Source of the DNA: Gemmatimonadaceae bacterium
GTDB lineage: Bacteria > Gemmatimonadota > Gemmatimonadetes > Gemmatimonadales > Gemmatimonadaceae
NCBI GenBank assembly: GCA_025928185.1
Contig: JAICKA010000007.1
Span: forward strand, 1-64,000
Direction: 5' to 3'
DNA length: 64,000 bases
Part shown: positions 58,565 through 64,000 of the stretch, in pieces
Layout of the letters: every line of letters begins with the position of its first letter
Numbering within the stretch: the stretch's first letter is position 1
Made by a program: the position numbers and the translations under genes
Notes under the pieces: model-generated
Databases searched by the model: none
What the model was told of the DNA's origin: nothing
What the model saw: only the letters and a program-made list of their open reading frames with translations

Positions 58565-58906
58565 ATGGCCAAGCCGACGAGCAACGAGCAGGTTCTCCAG
58601 GGAACGCTCGACCTGCTGATCCTCAAGGCGCTGTCGCTCGCGCCGATGCACGGATGGGGACTGACCCACCGCATCGAGCAGCTCTCGCGGGAAGCGCTCC
58701 AGGTTGGCCAAGGCTCCATCTACCCGGCGCTGGTCCGGTTGGAACAGCGCGGCTGGATCGATACGGAGTGGCGCATCACCGAGAACAGCCGGCGCGCCAA
58801 GTATTATCGGCTCACCGCCGCCGGCCGACGCGCGCTCGGGAAGGAGCTCGCGTCCTGGAACCGTTTCGTCGCTGCCGTCGGTCTCGTGCTCGCCGCGGAG
58901 AGTTGA
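58565..58906 (+). CDS. PadR family transcriptional regulator
   Basis: 113-residue winged-helix regulator (VLQGTLDLLILKALSLAPMH, GWGLTHRIEQLSREALQVGQ, GSIYPALVRLEQRGWIDTEW, RRAKYYRLTAAGRRALGKEL). It is a paralog of the PadR at 48365. It is 4 bp before an ADOP permease, so it is likely to control that gene. GGGAGGA precedes the ATG. Confidence 0.94.
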   Translation: MAKPTSNEQVLQGTLDLLILKALSLAPMHGWGLTHRIEQLSREALQVGQGSIYPALVRLEQRGWIDTEWRITENSRRAKYYRLTAAGRRALGKELASWNRFVAAVGLVLAAES

Positions 58907-58910
58907 TTCG

Positions 58911-61619
58911 ATGCTCTCCATTGTGCGCGCCGGACTGAGTCGCGTTCGAGAGTTGTTTCGCCGCCGCTCCGACGTCGCGGCCGAGCAGAACGAGGAGTTT
59001 GCGTTCCACGTAGAAATGGAAACGGCGGAAAATATTCGGCGCGGCCTGAGCGAAGTTGAAGCGCGGCGCGCCGCCCTGCTTCGCTTCGGCGGCACCCAGC
59101 GGTTTCGCGAAGAGACTGGCGACGCGCGCGGCATCGTCGCCTTCGACAATCTCGTCCGCGACACGCGGTTTGCTTTCCGCCGACTGAAACGGGCGCCGGC
59201 GTTCGCCGCGGGCGTCATCGCGACACTCGGCATCGGCATCGGCGCCGCGGCAGGCATTGGCACCATCGTCTATGGCGTGCTTCTCCGCGACCTGCCGTAT
59301 CCCAACCCCGACCAGCTCGTGCGCGTGGGCTTCCACACGGATGGCATACCGGCCGCTGGCGACCTCAACTCCAACGCCACGTATTTCCATTTCGCCAAGA
59401 GCGCACGGTCCTTCTCCGCACTCGGTGCGTATTCGACCAGCGACCAGCACTACGTCACAGGCGGCGACGCTCCCGAGCGCGTGACCATCGGCATGATGAC
59501 GCCGAACGTGTTCACCCTGCTCGGCGTGCGCCCGATCCTCGGTCATCTCTTCGCGCCTGGTGACACGTCGTGGTATGGCGACAGCTACAAGCCGCTGCTC
59601 ATTTCGGAGGACTTCTGGCGGCGGCGCTACGGCGCAGATCCATCGATCATCGGCCGGCGCATCGAAACGGACCTCACCGTGCGGTACGTCGCCGGCGTTC
59701 TCCCTCGATCCTTTGCGTTCCCGGTGCCATCCGTGGACATCTATTATCCCGCCGTGGTGCCCATCCGCGGGCCGCAGATCAGATCGCGCTACCTCAACGT
59801 GATCGGCCGACTGCGGGACGGCGTCAGTCCATCGACCGCCCAGGCTGAGCTCACCACGCTCATCCCCTCGCTCACTGAACGCTTTCCGGCGATCTCGCAC
59901 GACATGCTGCAGCGCAGTCAGGCACGCGCCTCGGTGGAATCGCTCAAGTCCGCGACGGTGGCGCCGGTGCGCGACCAGGTCGTGCTCCTCGGGATTCTGG
60001 TCGCGGTCGTGTTGCTCATCGCGACGACCAACGTCGTCAACCTGTTTCTCCTCCGCGCCGAACGCGCGAGCCAGGAAGTCGCCATCGCACTCTCTCTGGG
60101 GGCGAGCCGACTGGCGCTTGCACAGCGTTTCATGATCGAAGGCATCGTGGTCGGCCTGGCGTCGACGATCGTCGCCTTCCCGGTCGCCGCGCTTGCCCTG
60201 TCCACGAAGTTCGGCTTCACTGAAAAAGAGATCCCTCGTCTTCACGAAGTCTCATTCACGTGGGAGACGGTCGCCTTCGTGCTCGCGTGCGCGGTGCTGA
60301 TCGGCGCGGCCGTCGGGCTCATTGCGCTCTCACGTTCGCGCATGGTCGGAGTGTTCGATCGTCTCCGGGTATCGCACTCGACTTCGACCGGCGGGTGGCG
60401 GCGGGCGCAAGACGGCCTCGTCGCTCTCCAGGTGGCAATCGCGCTCGTGCTGCTCGTTGCGGCGGGACTGCTCGGCCGAAGCTTCTGGAACTTGCGCAAC
60501 GCCGACATCGGGTTTCAGCCCGGGAACGCAATGATGTTCCAGGTGTCGCTGCCGTGGGGTGAGGACGGGTACGTGCCATACGGCAGGAGCGCGGCGTTCC
60601 ACGCCAAGCTCGTCGATCGGCTGGCCGCGCTCCCGGGCGTCACGTCCGTCGGTGTCGCGCTGCGCCTTCCGCTTGCGAGTCGCGACGCGCCGCATCTCGA
60701 GATGCAACTCCAGGTCGAAGGCGGCGGCCGGCCGGAAGTCGCCGCCGCCGGCAACGTGGCCAGCGCCGGGTACTTTCGTACGATGGGAATTCCGCTGCTC
60801 GCCGGACGGAGCTTTCGCGCCGGCGACTTGCGCGGCGCACCGGCGGTGGTGTTGAGCGAGCATCTCGCGATGAGTTTGTTCGGGACGACGGACGTTCTCG
60901 GCCGCCGCATTCTGGGAACTCGTGTGGCAGGCGCGCCCTCCAGCGCGTTCACGATCGTTGGCGTGGTCGGCGACGTGCAGTGGGCACGCATCGAGGACGG
61001 CGACGTGCCGATGGTGTACTTTCCCCTCCTGCGCGACGCCGACGGGCTCCCGCTCGACTACAGGGCGGTCCCGTACGATCCAATGGACGTGCAGTACGCG
61101 ATCCGCGGCTCGCAACTGCCGACGGCGAGGACGATTCAGAGTATCGTGAAGGAGCTCGATCCTCGAGTGCCAGCCGCCGACGTACGTACGTTGGGATCGC
61201 TGGTCGATGACGCGACCGCTCGCGTGCGTCTCACAATGCTGCTCATCGCGATCGCCGGCGCAGCCGCGCTGCTGCTTGGCGTGATCGGCGTGTACAGCGT
61301 CATTTCGTACGCGGCGAACGGGCGGATGCGGGAGTTCGCCGTTCGTCTCGCACTCGGTGCCGCGCCGACGCGCATCGGCGGCATGGTTCTCGGCGATGGA
61401 CTGAAGCTCATCGCGATCGGCATCATCACCGGCCTCGTGGCCGCATTCGGTGCTACGCGATTTCTGCGCGCCTTGCTGTACGAGGTGAAACCGACAAGTC
61501 TCGTGGAATTCGGCGCCGCAACAGCGTTGCTGCTGACGATCACTCTGATCGCGACGCTGCTCCCGGCGCGCCGAGCCGCGCGGACGTCACCGGCCGTGGT
61601 GCTGCGGGGCGATTCTTGA
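58911..61619 (+). CDS. ADOP-type FtsX/MacB-like permease
   Basis: 902-residue permease with an N-terminal prefix domain (LFRRRSDVAAEQNEEFAFHV, RRGLSEVEARRAALLRFGGT). A membrane helix (FAAGVIATLGIGIGAAAGIG), a periplasmic domain, the FtsX cores (TTNVVNLFLLRAERASQEVA, YAANGRMREFAVRLALGAAP) and the terminal ARRAARTSPAVVLRGDS follow. Operon with PadR; the gap is 4 bp. Same build as the 48741 permease, different in sequence, so not a recent duplication. Confidence 0.92.
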   Translation: MLSIVRAGLSRVRELFRRRSDVAAEQNEEFAFHVEMETAENIRRGLSEVEARRAALLRFGGTQRFREETGDARGIVAFDNLVRDTRFAFRRLKRAPAFAAGVIATLGIGIGAAAGIGTIVYGVLLRDLPYPNPDQLVRVGFHTDGIPAAGDLNSNATYFHFAKSARSFSALGAYSTSDQHYVTGGDAPERVTIGMMTPNVFTLLGVRPILGHLFAPGDTSWYGDSYKPLLISEDFWRRRYGADPSIIGRRIETDLTVRYVAGVLPRSFAFPVPSVDIYYPAVVPIRGPQIRSRYLNVIGRLRDGVSPSTAQAELTTLIPSLTERFPAISHDMLQRSQARASVESLKSATVAPVRDQVVLLGILVAVVLLIATTNVVNLFLLRAERASQEVAIALSLGASRLALAQRFMIEGIVVGLASTIVAFPVAALALSTKFGFTEKEIPRLHEVSFTWETVAFVLACAVLIGAAVGLIALSRSRMVGVFDRLRVSHSTSTGGWRRAQDGLVALQVAIALVLLVAAGLLGRSFWNLRNADIGFQPGNAMMFQVSLPWGEDGYVPYGRSAAFHAKLVDRLAALPGVTSVGVALRLPLASRDAPHLEMQLQVEGGGRPEVAAAGNVASAGYFRTMGIPLLAGRSFRAGDLRGAPAVVLSEHLAMSLFGTTDVLGRRILGTRVAGAPSSAFTIVGVVGDVQWARIEDGDVPMVYFPLLRDADGLPLDYRAVPYDPMDVQYAIRGSQLPTARTIQSIVKELDPRVPAADVRTLGSLVDDATARVRLTMLLIAIAGAAALLLGVIGVYSVISYAANGRMREFAVRLALGAAPTRIGGMVLGDGLKLIAIGIITGLVAAFGATRFLRALLYEVKPTSLVEFGAATALLLTITLIATLLPARRAARTSPAVVLRGDS

Positions 61620-61651
61620 GCGTCGCGAGGTTCGCGCGGGATAGTAAGGTG

Positions 61652-62359
61652 ATGGAGCAGCACGTCGACGCGCTCTACACCCACGACGGCGCCGGGCGGA
61701 TCGTACGCGTACGCGCGCACAACGGGCCAGCTGCCCCGCGACTGTACCTTGGGCGGACGGATGGCGCAATCGTTTGGCGCTGCCGCAGCGACGTCGACGA
61801 CGCGCTCTGTAGATCGCTGAGCGCGTGTGCCGACGATGACGCGATCGATCTCGCTGCCGAAGCCGCGAGCGAGGGTAGAGCCGTCGACCGAGAACGGTAC
61901 ATCGGTCTGCTCAACCGCGCGGCACCCGTAACGAAGGTGTGGGGCGGCCCCGCCTTTCGGTTTCCATCGGCGCTCACCGATGCGGCGTGGCCCACGGACC
62001 TCGGCAACGCCTCGCTGGTTGGCGACGACAACGTGGAGGTTCTTCGTCCACTGCTGTCTGCGTGGGTTCCTGACGTTCATCTGACGGCACCTTTGATGGC
62101 GCTCGTCGTGGATGGCCAGGCAGTCGCGGTCTGTGGCAGCGTGCGCATCACACCGCACGTACACGAAGCCGGCGTGGATACGGCACCGGCGTTCCGGGGC
62201 CGCGGGTACGCTCCGCGCATCGTGGTGGCATGGGCACACGCCGTTCGCGCGCTCGGCGTTGAGCCGCTGTACAGCACCGCATGGGAGAACACTGCTTCTC
62301 GCGCCGTCGCGCGGAAGGTCGGCCTCATCTTGTACGGGACCGATTTGAGTTTTACATGA
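61652..62359 (+). CDS. GNAT family N-acetyltransferase
   Basis: 235-residue acyltransferase. The N-terminal 100 residues are family-variable. The GNAT core is near the C-terminus: LMALVVDGQAVAVCGSVRIT, then EAGVDTAPAFRGRGYAPRIV (acetyl-CoA-binding R-G-x-G-Y), then YSTAWENTASRAVARKVGL. The ATG at 61652 has AAGG upstream; an upstream TTG at 61616 overlapping the permease stop is possible. Substrate unknown. Confidence 0.8.
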   Translation: MEQHVDALYTHDGAGRIVRVRAHNGPAAPRLYLGRTDGAIVWRCRSDVDDALCRSLSACADDDAIDLAAEAASEGRAVDRERYIGLLNRAAPVTKVWGGPAFRFPSALTDAAWPTDLGNASLVGDDNVEVLRPLLSAWVPDVHLTAPLMALVVDGQAVAVCGSVRITPHVHEAGVDTAPAFRGRGYAPRIVVAWAHAVRALGVEPLYSTAWENTASRAVARKVGLILYGTDLSFT

Positions 62360-62459
62360 ATCACTTGTCAGCGCCGCCGAACTAGTGCACTGTCCCCCGG
62401 CACGCTCCGCGAGCCTCCGTCAACTCGCATCGACTTCACCGGCATTCGGAGACCAACCA

Positions 62460-62858
62460 ATGGCCACCTCCGCGAACGCGCGGTTCGCCATCAAGAGCTG
62501 GGACGAAAAGCCCGTCAGCGAAGGTCAGGGCTTGCCCAAGCTGACCCGCGCCACCGTCACGAGGAGTTTTACGGGCGACATCGCGGGTGACGGCCATGTC
62601 GAGTACTTGATGATGTACCGCGCCGACGGCACGGCGGCGATCGTCGGCCTCGAGCGGATCACCGGCCGACTCGCCGGCAAGAGCGGATCGTTCGTCCTGC
62701 AGCGCACCGGCGTGTATGAGGGCGGCCAAGCCAAAGAGTCGTATTCCGTCGTTCCCGGTTCGGCCACGGGAGAGCTGCGCGGTCTCAGCGGCCGCGGGAC
62801 GTCGTCGGTCGGACACGGCACCGAGCACCCATTCGTGTTGGAATACGAGTTCTCGTAA
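62460..62858 (+). CDS. DUF3224 domain-containing protein
   Basis: 132-residue cytoplasmic beta-barrel protein of the allene oxide cyclase-like DUF3224 family. Typical parts are FAIKSWDEKPVSE, LTRATVTRSFTGDIAGDG, VEYLMMYRADGTAAIVGLER, GRLAGKSGSFVLQRTGVYEG and VVPGSATGELRGLSGRG. Biological role not known. GGAG precedes the ATG at 62460; the frame stays open upstream to 62385. Confidence 0.9.
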   Translation: MATSANARFAIKSWDEKPVSEGQGLPKLTRATVTRSFTGDIAGDGHVEYLMMYRADGTAAIVGLERITGRLAGKSGSFVLQRTGVYEGGQAKESYSVVPGSATGELRGLSGRGTSSVGHGTEHPFVLEYEFS

Positions 62859-62909
62859 TGTTGCCGCCGTCCCGGTCGACGAGCGACTGCAACGGCTGTC
62901 TCTCCAGCG

Positions 62910-63338
62910 ATGACTGAGCGGCCGATGGTAGCGATGCTGAGCCGATCCCAACTGGCAAGCGAAATCGACGAGTTCCGCGCGGCATTGCATCGACCACGCG
63001 AGTGGGTATGGGTAGCCTCTGCCATCACAGGTCTGATGGTCGCGTCGACAGCGGCGAATTACCGCATACGCCACGGGACAACGAGCGGAGTCCAACTGGG
63101 ACTTTTTCTCGGCGGGATCGCGGTGTTCGTGGTCGCGTACCACATCAAACGGCACCACACGAAGCGGATTCGGGCCGCATTTCACCTCGCGTGTCCGGCC
63201 TGCGGGATGCGGCTATTCGACGCTGCCCACCACGGTCGTGGCCAGATGCTCGCCGCCGAATACACCATATTGACCGGCACGTGCGGCAGTTGCGGCGCCA
63301 GCATCGTGACGGACCAGCGCTGGCCTGAAGTGGAATGA
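62910..63338 (+). CDS. Membrane protein with C-terminal zinc ribbon
   Basis: 142-residue protein. A helical N-terminus (RSQLASEIDEFRAALHRPRE) precedes two membrane segments (WVWVASAITGLMVASTAA, LGLFLGGIAVFVVAYHI). A cytoplasmic zinc ribbon follows with CPACGMRLF and CGSCGASIV. No family recognised. Convergent with the last gene of the window. Confidence 0.65.
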   Translation: MTERPMVAMLSRSQLASEIDEFRAALHRPREWVWVASAITGLMVASTAANYRIRHGTTSGVQLGLFLGGIAVFVVAYHIKRHHTKRIRAAFHLACPACGMRLFDAAHHGRGQMLAAEYTILTGTCGSCGASIVTDQRWPEVE

Positions 63339-63366
63339 AGTCGCTTCACTGAAGGTGCGCTCGCGC

Positions 63367-64000
63367 TCACGTCGCGATGATCCGGGCCCGCCTCGTCCGC
63401 GCCTCCTGCCACGCGCGCAACACGCCGCCAACCGTCGTGTAGCCCAGCCAGCCACTCGGCGCCGTGATCAGCAGCGTGTGATTGAACCGCGCGCCGTTCG
63501 CGCCAGACAGCAGCACGATGCCGAAGACCAGGAGCGGGATCGCCAGCAGCAATCCGAGGGCGATCGCACCGGCGAGCGGGGCGCGCCGGTCTAGCCGCGC
63601 CGCGACGTACCCGCTGGCGATCGGGACCAGCCAGGACGCCGCGTGCACCACCGCGGCCGTTACGGGCCGGAACGCTTCCACGTCGCGCCACGCGGCCAGC
63701 AAGAGCCCCTGCGAATCGGCGATCGTGCCCCACGACGCGACGATGATCCACATGAGCGAATACTGAAACAGGCGGGCGACGACGACCGTGCTGGCGGCGA
63801 TCGCGATCAGGCGCACCGCGTCCGGGAGTCGAAAGCCGCGCGCCCAGGCGAACGCCGCGTGCGGGGCCGCCCGGAGCGCCTCGCGCCAATACCACCAGCC
63901 CGCCGCCGCGGCGCCGTCGATCTCGATCCGCATCGCATGTTCCTCGGCCAGGTCGCCGAGTACCGCGTCGCGGAAGTCGCCGGCCGGGCAGAGCGCCGCG
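63367..64000 (-). CDS. Integral membrane protein, partial (5' end outside window)
   Basis: At least 211 residues; the frame stays open to the right edge with no convincing start. The visible N-terminal part, CPAGDFRDAVLGDLAEEHA followed by AAAAGWWYWREALRAAPHA, matches the prefix segment often found at the start of ADOP-type permeases and their small relatives. Four or so membrane helices follow (DAVRLIAIAASTVVVARLF, AAVVHAASWLVPIASGYVAA, AGAIALGLLLAIPLLVFGIV). A start at 63933 would cut the prefix in half, so it is not used. Confidence 0.65.
   Translation of the reverse strand, partial: AALCPAGDFRDAVLGDLAEEHAMRIEIDGAAAAGWWYWREALRAAPHAAFAWARGFRLPDAVRLIAIAASTVVVARLFQYSLMWIIVASWGTIADSQGLLLAAWRDVEAFRPVTAAVVHAASWLVPIASGYVAARLDRRAPLAGAIALGLLLAIPLLVFGIVLLSGANGARFNHTLLITAPSGWLGYTTVGGVLRAWQEARTRRARIIAT

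Overview
The window is high-GC bacterial DNA with densely packed genes. Three features suggest Gemmatimonadota: MacB/FtsX-like permeases of the ADOP type, two of them behind PadR regulators; a DUF1800/DUF1501 pair; and a LIC_10091-type protein. This placement is inferred from gene content. Acidobacteriota is the main alternative. No rRNA, tRNA, CRISPR array, transposase or phage gene was seen.

Layout. 1-3182: a partial S9 peptidase, a small lipoprotein and an M28 peptidase. 3195-6247: an operon with a small protein, a DUF72 protein, a LIC_10091-like protein and an SGNH hydrolase. 6374-8689: an ECF sigma factor with a putative anti-sigma factor, then a CaiB/BaiF CoA-transferase. 8919-11938: a phasin/AlgP-like protein and trehalose synthesis (otsA-otsB). 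12010-17201: a GHMP kinase, an M20 deacylase, a degenerate RNase H-like protein, a zinc-ribbon protein and lipoproteins. 18031-22502: a hypothetical protein, a squalene/phytoene synthase, an FAD-linked oxidase and ThyX. 22849-26840: a tight operon of two ATP-grasp ligases, a GNAT and a lysine 2,3-aminomutase. 27031-34915: a divergent EF-G-like GTPase, hypotheticals and a large GGDEF-like/ATPase/TPR protein. 35053-39314: DUF1800/DUF1501 and an NTF2-like protein. 39338-47414: a LytS/LytTR two-component pair, an ABC exporter, a class A penicillin-binding protein and a polysaccharide deacetylase. 47571-64000: a probable selenoprotein, three ADOP permeases, M48 and membrane proteins, a LuxR regulator, a flavoprotein, DUF3224 and others.

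Three observations stand out. First, at 47571-48155 a thioredoxin-like gene is interrupted by one in-frame TGA. It reads as selenocysteine in a U-S-G-C redox motif and is followed by a hairpin with bacterial SECIS geometry. Second, a gene-free element of about 0.8 kb with terminal inverted repeats of about 110 bp is present twice in direct orientation (17202-18018 and 43257-44025), each time filling the whole gap between genes. Third, several other short-word repeat families (GGTGGAAC, GAGAGGA, GAGGATA, CTAGTCGC and GATGAACGC types) sit at gene ends. One of them forms an in-frame low-complexity insert inside an ATP-grasp enzyme.

Several enzymes have lost canonical residues: the RNase H-like protein (two of four acidic residues), the EF-G-like GTPase (DTPGH and NKxD changed) and the large ATPase (Walker A lysine missing). 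They may have changed roles. Start codons were set from translation overlaps, Shine-Dalgarno sequences and signal peptides, and are uncertain where noted.
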